Position numbers and translations under genes: made by a program | Source of the DNA: Membranipora membranacea | Lineage: Eukaryota; Bryozoa; Gymnolaemata; Cheilostomatida; Membraniporidae | NCBI GenBank assembly: GCA_914767715.1 | Contig: OU612066.1 | Span: 16,373,001-16,437,000, forward strand | DNA: 64,000 bases | Direction of reading: 5' to 3' | Shown here: piece by piece, positions 46,452 to 60,500 of the stretch | How positions within the stretch are numbered: position 1 is the stretch's first letter | How the letters are laid out: the number at the start of each line of letters is the position of its first letter | Notes under the pieces: generated by a model | What the model saw: the letters and a program-made list of their open reading frames with translations, nothing else | What the model was told of the DNA's origin: nothing | The model's database searches: none

Positions 46452-48246
46452 ACAAGTCAACAGCAGGGTGTGGCATAAGTTTCTTTGGTCAGCAGTAATT
46501 CATCACAGTTCACAACTTTTCACTAGTAGACTCACTTCGTTGTCCAAACCATTATTATTATTTTGCTTGGGTTTGTGAGTGAGAGTGACGTCACACAACT
46601 TTGAGGGAAGTTGACTTTGTGATTAATAGTTCCCCATATTGATAGCTCAAATAAAGTAAAGCTCAGTTTTCTAGCCTCACTGGATTTTCCTCGTGAGACT
46701 AGAAAATAAGCAAAAAAGAAGAGGACAACTCTGCTACATGCCATCAGTTTTCACCTCAATCATACCAGGGAGGGTGGGATATACCTTCCCTCCCTGATCA
46801 TACCAGGGAGTTTGAGTCTCCCTGATAACACTGTTGTGTTGTCTAGTACACATAATCATGTTGTGCCTCCTTCCTACCCGACGTCACAGTACACCTAATA
46901 GTGCTAAGTAAAGTATTCTGGGATTGAGAGAACAGGGGAAACTTTTGGTGATATGATTTATTTTTATACACACTATAACCATGACATGTTCGGAAGTTAT
47001 CATTCCCATCATGTATGGACTGGAGCCATAAGGACCCGACAAATATTTATATATCCTTAGAATTAGAGCATCTCCTTCTACTCGTCAGGCAGCACCACAA
47101 AACATTTCACATTATTAAATGCAGGGAGAATTTCATCAATTATTTTTTTCAGTATAGAGAGACACAGTAGAATGATTTATGATTTATATATTTTTCTCAA
47201 TAAAGTATAAATAATATTCAGTGTAACTTGCATTTGTAGACATGAATGTCACTTAGAAATACTTGTTTCTCTACAATACAAATACAAATCTATACAATTA
47301 CAAAATGTATGAAAATATACAAAAAATATCATTGTTTGAAGAGCAATGAAATGTCATTGATGACTCATCATAAAGTATTAATTCCATACCTATTATATAA
47401 TGATTGATCATTTTTGGGCTGCATCGAGTTTAAAAAAAAGAGATATGAACACAGCAGATGAGAATTTGTTGTAAGAACTCGAATTCAATCAAAATTTCAA
47501 AAAAGTGTATTTATCAATGATACAAAGTATGAATACTGTGGGCTATGGTACATGAATACTGCCTTGCAAAGGACAACTTACTCTTCATAAACCAGAGAAC
47601 TTTTGCAAAGGAGGCTGAGAAATGAGATAAATTAGACAAAAATCATATTTCTATTTATAATGCTTAGAGGTTGAAGATCAACCACCGTGATGTACAATTT
47701 TGTCCCAAAAAAAGGAGGGACCAGTTGGACCAATCTGACCCATCAAAATTTAAAAGCTCTATAACATAGAGATCATAAATACTGTACAATGGTTATTGGC
47801 GTGAAACTAAATGAAAACATAATTGATGTACGTGGTGACGGGTCAAGAGTCCAGATATGACCCTAGAAAATGCGTAAAATGACTAAATTTACACTTTAGT
47901 TATGTAGTAGGAGTTGTCAAAATTTGGTAAAAACCTTCTATTGTAAGTTGAGATCCATGGCTAATAAACGGATCGCATCATAAAACCATTATGAGTCAAT
48001 AATACTACACATCAAGACATTAAAGGTTTTGGTGATATGTACAGGTAGATTTCTAGAGAAAAGATCATTGGCAGTTTCAAAATAAGTAGTAATAAGGTAA
48101 AAAGTTTATCATCAGCAGTGAATGTATATGATACATGGAAAATGGTCTCTGAGATTATTCTTAGAATAATAACGGTATAAATACTTATAATTCATTTGGT
48201 ATTCACTTCGCTGGTAAAATAAATAAATATGTCAGGAAAATGTCGT
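46452..48246 (-). other. ILRUN-BCL9 intergenic region
   Basis: No exon seen. It must hold the ILRUN promoter and 5' UTR and the BCL9 3' UTR. A minus-strand AATAAA occurs near 46958-46963; if used, the BCL9 3' UTR would be about 1.3 kb. A short inverted repeat (CATACCAGGGAGGGTGGGAT and TCCCTCCCTGATCATACC) lies near 46763-46808. Confidence 0.4.
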
Positions 48247-48590
48247 TTACATATAAGGTGAAGGGCCGGCGGGTCCATTCATATAAGGACCACCCTGAGG
48301 GGACATCATCATTTGTTGTGGTGGCATGCCATGTGCTCCCGGATGTGACATCTGTCTTGCCAAAGCTGGGTGGCCAGGGCCGCCTGGTGGGAAATCCCCG
48401 GGAAATCCTGGGTGGCCGCCGTGCATGTGTGGTCCAAATTCTGGACCACCTGGGTGGCCGTAAGGTGAGGGAGATTGTGGCATCATACTAGGGTGGGGTG
48501 GTCCTCCTGGGTGGCCTGGATGATGAGGATGGCCCATCATCATTGGCTGGCTCGGGTGCATCTGTGGTGATGGCATTGGATCCATCATAC
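48247..48590 (-). other. BCL9: BCL9 terminal exon
   Basis: A Pro/His/Gly/Met-rich C-terminal exon begins after TTACTTTCAG and ends ...GPSPYM followed by TAA. Phase 1 entry matches the previous exon. Composition is very GC-rich against the AT-rich introns. Confidence 0.8.
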
Positions 48591-51500
48591 CTGAAAGTAA
48601 ATATGTTAAATTATGATTGCTGATATGCAAGAAAACATGAATATTATAGGTTTAGGAAGATTATAATATTACTACAACATCATAACTTCAACAGCCTTTA
48701 TATCAAATTAGTCATGGCCTTAGTTCAATGCCAAGTTCCAGGATGTTGTTTAATGGTGATAAACCAAAGAGTACCACTTGGATGAACTAACAAATCCATC
48801 TTAGAGCTGCTGAAATATTCAGTTTTAAACCAGAAACAAATCTCAAATGATATTTCGTATCAATGATTTTCCCTTTTAGCCTGGAAAACCGAAAAAAAAT
48901 TTTGACAGTTGAAACTCAATTTTAATATTATTGACCAAAAAGCTAAGGGAAATGCAGGTTGAGCTTGTTTATAATCTGAATCATGATTCATATCAAGGAA
49001 TGTCTCAGTTTACCTGGCGAGGGAGGTACGTCATGAGGTGGGCCTCCAGGCACAGGCCCAGGGCCATAAGGTGATCCATGAGGACCGCCGTACATGTGAC
49101 TTGGATGCATCATACCGCCTGGACCAGCAGGATGTGGAGGGTGACCACTGTACTGTGGGTGACCTGGGTGAGCTGCGGGGTGACCTGGTGGATGAGGTCC
49201 TGGCATCGGTCCTGCAGTCATATGAGGTGACGGTGAGATATGCATAGCCATACTGGATGGAGCGCCGTGTGGTGCTGCTGAAAACTGTGCCATATTAGGC
49301 GCTAAAATGGAATAATATATGCGGTGTAAAGCAGAGTAAATCAAGGATAGATAAATTGACAAGGAACCGCTTCTGAATATGTTTTGCTTTATTCTAGGTT
49401 ACATTAGTGTAAGGTTAAAAGGTTAACAGGTCCCACCAAATATCTTTGACAACTTATGACCATGATCCCTAAACTTTATTCAATAATTTCCTGGACAATC
49501 CAGGATTCTTTCACTTTTCCTCTCGATGATGTTCAGTTAATTTGGAGTTGTCCGACCAAATAAATAAAGTTCAAAGAGTAGACAACTTTGATATGTGGAT
49601 TCAGATAACAGATTCAATGGGTGGTATTTGGGGGTTTAGGAGATATATCTCAAACTCTCCGATTGCGTAGTGGGCAGACTGTAGTCTATTGCAGCAATTA
49701 GTATTTCTGATGCATTGCCAGTTCATATGTATTGGAAGTTACAGTCAGTGGGAAGAGAACTTATTTACAAAAGCGTATGTCCTGTGCGATTGTAGAGCGT
49801 TATCCATTCCCTCACCAAAAATACAACATGCACTGAGGAAACAAAAGTAACGTAACTGAAGCAGATAATAAAGTCAACATGTTTCAACACTAACCTTGTG
49901 AGACCATGGGACCGCTGACAGACATTGGCAGTCTCTGAGGAGGCGGAGGAGGTAATCGTGAGTTATCAGGATAATAACTGATCTTAGATGTGGGCGTCTT
50001 GTTTTCTCTGTTGATGAGAGGCTGAGCAAACGGATCTCCTCGGTTACCATAATCCATAATTGGCTGCGTCGGCTTTGGTATAATTGGGTCATTAGCAGGT
50101 GGCAGAGCAGGCTGCTGGCTTACTGGTAGATACTGTAATGTATTTGGACCTTTGGCTTGAACTTTAACAGATGGGTTTGGACCAGGTTGCTGGTTGGGGT
50201 TGAAGTTAGGATCATCAGGGAAACGCTGTCCTGGACCTGGAGGGTTCCCAGTGTTCATTGTCACATCAACATTTTGCTGCATCTGAGTAGGCCTGCCTTG
50301 GCTGTCAAACCCTGTATGCTGCTGAGATGCGTTGACATTTTGTATATTCACCTGGCTTATTGTCATGTGTGCATTGACGAAAGTGTTATTTACACTTGGT
50401 TGTGAAGTCTGTGGTCCACTGTTACTCGACGGTATGGCGTTGGGATTACCCGGTGGCATTCCAGGTCCCGCTGACGACATTGGTGGCTGTCCGTTGCTTG
50501 GTGGCATCATACCGGGTGGACCTTGTGGCCCGCCAGGAGGCTGCTGAGATAATTCTCTGAATGGTCCGCCCTCGACCATAGTTTGCTGTATCTGCTCCAC
50601 ACCTTTGGCCAGATGTACCAACGATGAAGAAGTGATGTTCATATTCATATTTGATCTAGCATTCATAGGGCTGCCCGGGGTCATGGGCTGCCTGCCGGTT
50701 GTGTGCGACGGTAGTGCAGGATATGAATTCGGGTCTACACCATCAGGAGGACCCTGGTATGCTGTGTTAGGTTGTTTCACTATCGTTAACTCTTGGTTTT
50801 CAAATGGTCCATAGAATTGTTTTTGTGGTGGCGGGGTTTGCATACTCTCTAGGCTGCCACGCTTAGTAGATTGAGAATAGCTAGGTGGAGGTTTATGCCC
50901 TGAGCTTGGCACCGGTTGATGACCCTGTAAAAGGTAAAAATAGAGAAAAGGTGAATCAAAACAGTTGGTCAACTGTCAGACGCTCAAATTGGGAACATAG
51001 TATAAATAGATAAGGTGATAACAAGCATCCTGTTAGTACCTTCATGAGTGTGACAGGGAATAAACTCACCCCACAGTTACCAACTAACAGCTAAATGATC
51101 AACACAGGTAAACCCTTCCTGAACAGAAGATTTGTTTCAAATTGCCACTTATTACCTCATATTGAGCTTGTTATTGTAACCACCCCATTAAATTAAATCA
51201 TTATTTTGGCTAATTAACAAGGATGCTCAAAAGTTGGTGTGTTTTCAAAAAACATCAACCTTGTTCCTTGTTTGATCTTAAAATGTTGCTATGCACAGCA
51301 AAGCTTTGATCCGCTCAAGACCACTGGATTCTTACCACTTTTAATATTGAGCATTAAAATTCAACATTTGAGGTAGCTTATCTTGACAAGCTTGTCAGGA
51401 GGATAGGTAAGTGTAAATTGCCCATTGGTCAGAAATAATAACAAACAGCCTTACCTGGAATGGTTCTGGAGGGCCAGCCTGCATGAGATTACCCTGTTGA

Positions 51501-54500
51501 GCTTGGTGAGGCATACCGTTAACAGGAGGCATACCGCCTGGGGGACCTTTGTACATTCCCGGGTGAGGGCCTGGCACTCCTGGGTGACCGGGCGGCATGT
51601 TTGGATCTCCAGGCATAGGGAAGCCAGGACCCATTCCTGGTGGAACTCCTGGTGGCCCTGCAGCCAGAGGGGATGGAGGTATCTGAAGTAAATAGAGCAT
51701 GGAGAACAGGTGAAACATCGTAACAAATTATTAATTATGAAAGCCTACTTGAGGGCATGCAAATTTCTGCTCAATTCAAATTGGTTTGATTGTTCCATGT
51801 TACAACATGGATTTGGAATGCAGGCCAATTATTAATTTTGATCAATAAAGATATGGAAACACACAGGCAGCTTTAATGTCGCACCTAGATTTGAGGCATA
51901 ATTAGGGTACCACCCACATACTGTAAGCTGACTTGATATATCTATTTCCATTTCCCTTTGATCAATCATTAAGAATCTTGAAGGCAACAATTACCATAAT
52001 TTTAATAATCACTTTACAAAAAACAGGCAGATCTACAGAACCCAGCAGCGGGATTGTTTGAGTTAGGTACCTGGTACTTTGGTGATTTAAGAGAAGGTCC
52101 CATCGGTGATTGAGGAGCTGATGACTGCGTACTCGACTTCCTCTTCTTTGATTTAGTAGTTCTAGGGGGAGGAGCCTCTTGAGGAGGTGCGCCCATCTGA
52201 GCTCCATAGGGTGGAGGAGGAGGTGGTTTGGGGTGCATCATCTGTGGGCCGCCTGCATACATGTCCATAGGATGAGGGCCCGGCATGTGACCTGGATGCA
52301 TTGGTCCTCCCGGTCCCATATGCGGATGTGGACCACCGGGTCCCATTGGACCGGGACCCATAGGGCTACCAATATGATGAGCTGGTGAAGGATGACCTGG
52401 GTGTCCTGGATGACCTGGGTGGCCTGGATGTCCCGGATGCCCAGGTACCATCATTGGACCCATTGGTGGACCTCCTGGTCCCATCATTGGTCCTCCGGGT
52501 CCCATGTGTGGACCGCCCGGGCCATAAGGGCCAAAGTCCTCCATATGTGGATGCATTGGATGGCCATGTGGGCCAGGCATATGTCCAGGACCTGGTCCAG
52601 GACCCATTGGCCCTTGACGATCTTGTGCCATCATGATCTGGCTATAGTCAGTTGCTGCTGGATCATTGTTGGCTAAAAGCATGTCATGTATTTTTTTCAG
52701 ACTCGCCCTTTGAGTCTCCCTGTGCTGTAGCTGTTCTGGTGTCAGGTTCTCGTCAGGTACAATGTTATGTGATATATCTGGTCCCTGAGGAGGCATACCA
52801 GGTGCTCCTGGACCCCACTGGCCTGGAGAATCAGTTCTGATATTGTTATTATAACCAGGCATCGGTGGTCTTTGGCCATTCCATGCTGGATGGTTTGGTG
52901 GAATGTTACTATTTGGTGGGTAGTTTGGACTTCCAGCTCCGTTCATGTTGTAAGGTCCTCTCACTGTTGGTGGCATTCCTCCTTGTGGTGTATGTGGTAT
53001 ATGTTGTGGTAGCTTGATATTGTGGAGCTGGAAAAATCCCAAACAATAGTTACATAAATCAATGTCAACTTAATTACTACATTTGTGTCTAAAACTGAGC
53101 AAGGATTGACAGCGCTCCGGTTAAGGCGAAGTAAAGCCAGCTATATCTGGTAGTGATAGTAGCCCTGACACGTGGCTTCTGTTTTGGTTTTGGGTTAGGA
53201 TACTCCACAAACAAAAAAAAGTAGCCGCGTGACAAGCCTAGGGTGGTAGGGTTATGTTCGGTTTGACTTAAGCCCGCCCACTACAGTACTAGCCACATAG
53301 CGAAAAAAGTTCATGGTGATTAAATTTGAGGATGATATTTGAGCCTGAAACTTAAAAGTACATTTATCCGTCTTGTTTGCCAAAATATCGAGATTATCCC
53401 ATACACACTTGTTAAAAATTCATGAAGTGCCTATTGCATTGAGACGAGTATTTATTTTTCCTATACACCTGAATAACTACTAAGCAGTATAAACTTCTTA
53501 TGTTTCAAGTTCAGGGACTGAATTCAAATTTTTATCTTCAATCTAGTTGGCACTAAACCTTATCGTATGGGTGCATTATTCCTGGGCAGTGACCAAACTC
53601 TTCAACTTAACCCTTCTAGATGAGTTTGGTATTGGCTAGACCATCCCTGATGACAACCATAAAACATTGAAAGGTAAGAAATAAAGAAGGAGGTAACCAC
53701 AAATCTAGGAACTAAGATATTCTACCACAACTACACAGTCAGCAATATTGCCTGAATTTTAATTGACCACCAACGAGCTCCACCAAATCAATAACCACCA
53801 TTTCCAGCCATTCCTGAACCTCTCTTCAGCACAAGTTCCAAGATGTCCGCCTGGTAATCATTTTCCAAACTTGCTTTACACACAATATTGCTGATCTTAT
53901 CTCAAACTACAACACTAGTTGTTTTAGTAATCGGTTGTAAAATCTTTGTTAAGTGTTGTTAGAGACACAGGTTTTGGTTACTGATCATCAGATTAAATCT
54001 TGAACTCAGGCTTGGATGAATCAACCACCATCTAGGGATGATGTCAACTCATAGAGGAGAGAGGTCAGTCAGGAGAGAAAGCTCATTGGCTGCTCCCAAG
54101 GGTCAAAGTTCACCTTGATGAACTGTTTGGTGTCTGGCTGATCGAGGTGGAATGAGATTATAGATTTGTGGGAGCTCGTTGAGGCCTGTGGAGGCGAGCA
54201 CACAGACTCTGCAGCACGGTTTGCTAGCTGAGTTGAGAAGACAAACACCTGGTTGGGTTGTTGCTGCATTATGTTGTTGTCGCCGGCAGAGCTGACTGCC
54301 TTCTGGTTGGCTGTCTGGTTCTGAGATTGAGCTGATGTGGAGTTCTTGGCATTTCTTTCTTCCCCTGTTGAAAAAAAAAGAATAACAGTTGTACCACTTT
54401 GCGCTTGTGCACCAGGCAATTCAGGTTGGTTATCTTTGCACCGTAGCAACTGAACTAATTCACATGTGCTTGAGTTTCCAGTTCTCCAGTTCGGGTGGGG

Positions 54501-57500
54501 TGACTCTTTAGTTCGAGAACTCAAGCGCATTTGGATTAATCCATATGCTACGGTGCAGAGTCGATCTGCAAGCAGTGTGAAGTCGTACAGAAACAATTCA
54601 CCTCTCTGACAAAATGTCAATGTAGGCGCCCCTACACCTTCACAAACAAAGAAGTTCCTCCAACTCCTTGTACAAACTAAGCACAATATCCGAGATTGCA
54701 ATGCATTCTATTTCTACGACAGACACGAGACTGGAACAACTAGAACAAGGATATGAGAGTAATGTGGTCAGTTACCTGTCTTGCTGTGGTCATTACTCTT
54801 CTTATCTAAAACAAAAGAAAGAACGATATGACACACCATCATAAGAAAAAACACCACCATCATAAGTAAGAACACTGCTTGGGTGCGCATTGCGCAAGTA
54901 AAGGAGAGTTAAACAGGTGGTGGTTTGGGTTGGTAAGGATGAACAGATCTCTGCTGAAACAGTACCCTAGATTGCCTCATTAAAGGCGAAAGTCTCGTTA
55001 TAGTTGATTGCACTTAGAGCCTATTAATCATAATGGTTGAGTAGAAGTTCCGCTTTTTTTCCTCATCAGCTTTCTTTTGTTAGGATAAGCTTACCACTAC
55101 GCACAACTGGAAGGGGACAGCTAGAAGATGTCTGATACGCAGCGCTGGGTTTAGAGAGTTTGAGAGAAATAATGCTCGCTTTCAGTTATGCACCAATGTG
55201 GGACCAATGTCAACTTAAATCAATTAATTATGTGCGCATACAATCTGGCACACCCTATTAAGTCCACTTTACCAGATCTTGAAGAATTAAACGCTAGTTC
55301 TCCAAGTCAATTAATTTGACCACTAAGTTCACACCCAAATGCAGTTTTGCTCAGAGAGCGTTGTGGAGGTGTAGAGAGTGGTACAAGAGAAGAGTGGCAA
55401 GCTTAGAATGTATGCCAGGATGAAACGTGGACTTTTATGCCTGGTTCACATTGTCCCAGACAGCTAACCCAGAAAATGTGAACACAGTCCTGGCAATAAA
55501 AATGAGTCTGGGACATAAACGGGAAAGTTAGACGCTTACGAACTTTCAGGCTACTGACCACGACTCATTTTCCACCTGGGTACTATGTGAATATAACACT
55601 GGGATGATCTGCAACAATCTGGGGAAATGTGAACCAGACTTCTCCCATTCGTCCGGTACCATAGCAGACAATATCAGCTTCATGAAGAAGGAAGGAATAT
55701 ACTCCTTAATTACTTATAATTGTGACAGATATCTACTGAACATAATGCTTTTTTCTGCCTTGTTGGTGCTCGCTCGGTAGATCAAGTTTAATCCAATTGC
55801 CTGCATTCCAGTTGCTCCCTTTCCACTGGTCACCACTGGTCCGGCGTGACCAGTTGGGGGGGGGGGGAGCAGCTCCGAATGCAGGCAAATGGACCAAACT
55901 GGGTCTTAATGTTTGGCAAAAGTACTGTGTCTTTGATCCGTGCATTTTAAATTTTGATAAACATTTCAGATGCTGTATCAGGCTTTGATACATATGAGCC
56001 AATATAGAGCTAGACCAAGTTCATTTGCCTGCATTCGTAGTGGCTCTCGACCCACTGGTCATACCTGAGGCGTGACCAGTGGAAGGGAGCAACTGGAATG
56101 CAGGCAATTGGAGTAAACTTGGATTGAACACTCACCTTGCTCTTTTGGTATGTTGCTGGATGGCTCTTCGCTGAGGACTTTGCTAAGTTCAGGATTGGCG
56201 GATTTGATCAGTAGGCTCTGATCAGTAACTTGAGTGGCGGGATTGGCTGCTTGCATCATCTTATTAATATCTGCTTCTTCACTTGCCAACAACTCATCTT
56301 TTGTAGGCTTCTTTGGTTTAGGATAGGTGAGATTGGCTTGTTTCTAAAAATAGAAGATTAAAAAGAGCATTCATAGTTTTGTAAAATAGCCCATGTATTT
56401 TTTTTTCGTGGAAAACCAAGCTTTGGTTTGAATGCCAGTACGTACTTTTTCTTGATTCTTAAATTAGAGTGCAAACGAATCCCTCAGAGATACCAAGGTC
56501 GCAGACTAAAAGTGTGACTTATTCTATTATCAAGAGGTCACTAAGCAGGTGATAGTTTGAATTCCGCTGCCTAATTGTGTGTTAATCCAATCAAAATGTT
56601 TGTAAGCTTGAGGTGGGATGAAATAAAAAAGTGTTACTGCCAAGTCTCATCTCTTGATCATCATATTATTATCATTATACTCTTAAGTAGAACATAATGT
56701 GACGGCTAGGTCAGGAAAGGCACTGTTCAAGGAAAAGTCAGTGCACATTGCAAAATCCACTTGAAATCACAAGCAGAATGCCAGGGCAAGTCATTGAAGA
56801 TCAACAAAGTTTGCTTTAGTTTTTATTAATGTATGAGTAACTTTTACAGATTTTTGATACATGAAACTACACTTCGGCTAAGCATTTGACAACCCAATAG
56901 ACAATACAAAAATTGTGACCGATGTTTGCATTTTGGCTTGGCAATCAATATAGTGTACACAATGCTGAATAGAGCGCCGTGTTATAAGTTGAATTCTTGC
57001 CTCTAAACAGTACGATTCTTACAATGGCTTAATCCCACCTATATGTTTCATTTGACTTGAACAACCTAGAGCCACATTTTGAATAATAGTCTGCCTGACT
57101 GACTATAACTGCAGTGTTGCCGCCAGCCCCCAGTGTTAATCATATCACACTAAGTACTCACAATGGAATGACAGTGTTCGTAAATAGTTGGCCGATGATT
57201 CAGAGATGAATTATACCAGTGTTCGTTGTGACCGGTTCCTAAACCACTGGAGTGATAATAGCTCAATTTGTCTTTCATAATGTTGTTGATTGAAAAGATA
57301 TTGGCAATAAATTATCAACCGTTGTTATTTTCATGCTACCAAAAGAACATTGCCAAGCTACGGAACTTTGGACTTTTGAGAAATCGCAAGGGGAGTGCCA
57401 AATTCTGTTGCCTCCTGTTCCATCACGTACATCTTGAACATTACCTTCAAATTTCCACTAGCTATTGCGAAGGTCATGACTTCTTTTTTGTATGATTTCA

Positions 57501-60500
57501 TTTTTCTTTTGCAATGTTTGTTGTTTACAATAAAGTTTGGTGACGAGAATAGACAGTCTGGGCTAGTCAACAAAATGGAAAACAAGAAGCTCAGCAAGTA
57601 GATCTGAGAACGTCAGGACAAAACCAAGAAGGAAACACACTCCTTGTCAAATATGATAATATGATAAAATTCTCACTGAAGGAATTGACAGTACAACTTT
57701 GACCGCAATTACCTCTGCTTTTGAGGAATTCAAAGGAGGGGTTGAAGAGTCGAAGCTATCATAATATTAGAAAGCAAGCAGTAATGTCATTGGCACAATA
57801 CCTTGACGTTATAATGTCGCTACTTGAATCAGTTGTTGTCATGCACTCAACCGCACTAATCACCATTTAGCAGTACAGCCCAGTTATTCAGCTCCATTGA
57901 AAAGATACCTAGCTCGTGAAACCTTCCAATGTCAAATCTTTTCGCTTTCTATTTCAAACAGTTTGAGAGCAAACACATTCTTAACATCAAAACACATGCG
58001 TGTGGGCTCTATTGCTCAGTGTTCATACAAAAACTTGACAAAACGCCAAGCAAACAGTTGGTGGCTCTTCCAACAACAGCCACCATTGACTGACACCAGC
58101 TAAGCCAAACAAGCATGGCCTGAAGTTCATACAACGGTCAGCAACAAAACGAAACTCTTTTTCGAGAGGAGGGATGGGAGGATGGATGGGGGTTGATTGA
58201 TCATCGGACAAATATAAATGCTCATTTCTTCTTTCTTTCCATGTAGAACACTGTAGAACACATTCTCATCAAGCCAATCAATCACGTCACTGTGACAACC
58301 TTTAGACAGGATAGAGACAGGGGATTAGTGAGCTGATAACGCCACACCATCAGCTCCGCAGTAGGTAAGCAATTCTAAGAAGTACGGAGGTTACCCTGAC
58401 AACCAAAGGTGGATAAGATTTCAGGCTAAATTATAGAATCTTAGCCTGAGAACTAATCAGGATGCTCTGTGCAGAGGGAGGTGCAGAGGGAACCATGACA
58501 ACCAAAGATAGATAAGATTTCAGGCTTAAGGTGGATAAGATTTCAGTCTAAACTGTACAAATCTTAGCCTGAAAACTGAGCAGCAGAGGAGGTGAGTGCG
58601 AGTGTTGGAAATGATGAATACATGACAGTTCAAGGATTACCACCAGTCCACAGCTTGGCAAACTGCTGGCAATGGACCAAGATGAAAACAGTATTTTATA
58701 AAGGGGCAAGCTTTCAACCCATGCCATTATTCTAGATTCCTGATGTATCCTATCCTGCTAGCAAAGGACCCAGCAAAGACTGAAGAAAACAAAAAGAAGG
58801 CAATGGAGTAATAGAATATAACTTTTGGTCCAACTCCAGAGAAAAAGGCATGAGCTTGTCCCTTCGAATTTTGCTCAAAAAGATACCGACAGCTTTAATA
58901 AAGCTGTAATAAATTACACCAGCTCTGTTCCTCGATACCATTTAATTTTTGCTGTTCCATAAATCCATCATATACAAATACCAACCAAAAGTATCACTGG
59001 GAAATTAGTAGATTTAATCCCTCACGCTAGTCTGGTGGCATGTCACGGAGTAATCAGCTATACAGTAGCAGACTTCACCGTACCTTGTTGCGCCTGGCAA
59101 ATCACAAATCAAGGTACTATTCTGCGGTATGATGCATTGAATCAATCAGGATCACGTCCAAATGGTGACAGGAAACAAAGTATCTCATAACCTCGCCAGC
59201 CCAGAGCTGAGTAGTATCCCAAGCCATCAGGAACACCATCCACATGCTTGTCTTTGCCTTTACTGACATTAATGGCTTATAAGTGGTGGTGTCAAGCGCA
59301 CTGCGACATGATCGGTTGCCAAAAACATGTCAAATTACATTTTTTTAAAGTTTTGAACTTCAAATAAATGAATGTAAGTTATGGTTATATTATAGTTTGT
59401 GGTTGTTCCAGGTTCTGCTCAGGTTATTCTTTGCAGAGTTTTTTTTATCATGTTTGACCTCAGATGTCCCAGTGTAAGATGGTACACTTGATGGGAGCCT
59501 GATCCGTAGTGGCTCTTTTCTGGGTAACGCCCAATTGTGTCATGTGCTTCCTTTGCATTCTTGCGGAGAAGTGAGTAAATTTTGAACTGTGATGCATGAT
59601 GGTGAAAGAACGCTGAGATGAAGGGTAGTATATATCATTGCTGTTATGATCATGTCAAGTCAGGCCCACGTGTTCAAAGTGAACTGACCCGCTGGTGGTG
59701 CATAAGAAAGTTGACAAGAAAAATTTCTTTGGCCATAGATACTGCGATCATTTGCTCCCAATTTTTAGATATACCTATGATTACAACAACAACCATACAT
59801 CCGACATACGACAAACAACCAAACATCTGACATACGTATATTTCTATTCTGTTAGGTGATGTCGATATTCAGCCATATAATTGTCAATAAAGTCACATTG
59901 CAGACGGCCCAAAAGCATGAGCCCCCCCCCCCCCCAAACATGTATAAATATTTATTAAACAGTAGAGTCAAGACAGTGTCGGTATGGTTTGTGTCACATA
60001 TAAGTTCTTACCTCAAGCACTATTTTGACCACAGGCTTGTAAAGGGATTCGTTGAGATAGGTGAATAACTCCTTCTCTTGTTCGTTTGTAGATTTCTGTA
60101 GCAGTTCTATAAGTGACTTCCACTCATCCAAGGTTATAGCTACACACTGCCAATCGGTTACTCCAGGACCTTCTTTAGACTGAGGGTCACCTTTGCATCG
60201 GTACAATCGGAAATCTACAAGGTAAAACAAGAGATAAATAAAAATTTCAAATTCAAAAACATGAAAGTGGTAATAACATCAATTTAATTGATGGGGATCT
60301 ACTATTTAGCAACAGGTTGACTCAGATCAAGCATGATCCAATTTGCCTGCATTTAGGGTTAGAGCCGCCGGCTCACCAATAGGATGGAAATGTCCGGACT
60401 GCTGGCAATTTGGATCAAATTTGATCCAAGGTTGACTATCAACAGTGATTCTTCCATGGCGAGCTAAGCAAGTTGCAAGTTGGCAAGGCCTCCTATATCC

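Noticed and set aside
48240-52840. Plus-strand open frames opposite the BCL9 exons
   Set aside because: They are shadows of GC-rich Pro/Gly/Met codons on the minus strand.
54365-54701. 5' part of a 210-codon minus-strand frame extending HD1 upstream
   Set aside because: It lies beyond a good acceptor (TTTTTTTTTCAACAG) and the joined phase to 54776-54805 is exact, so it is intron.
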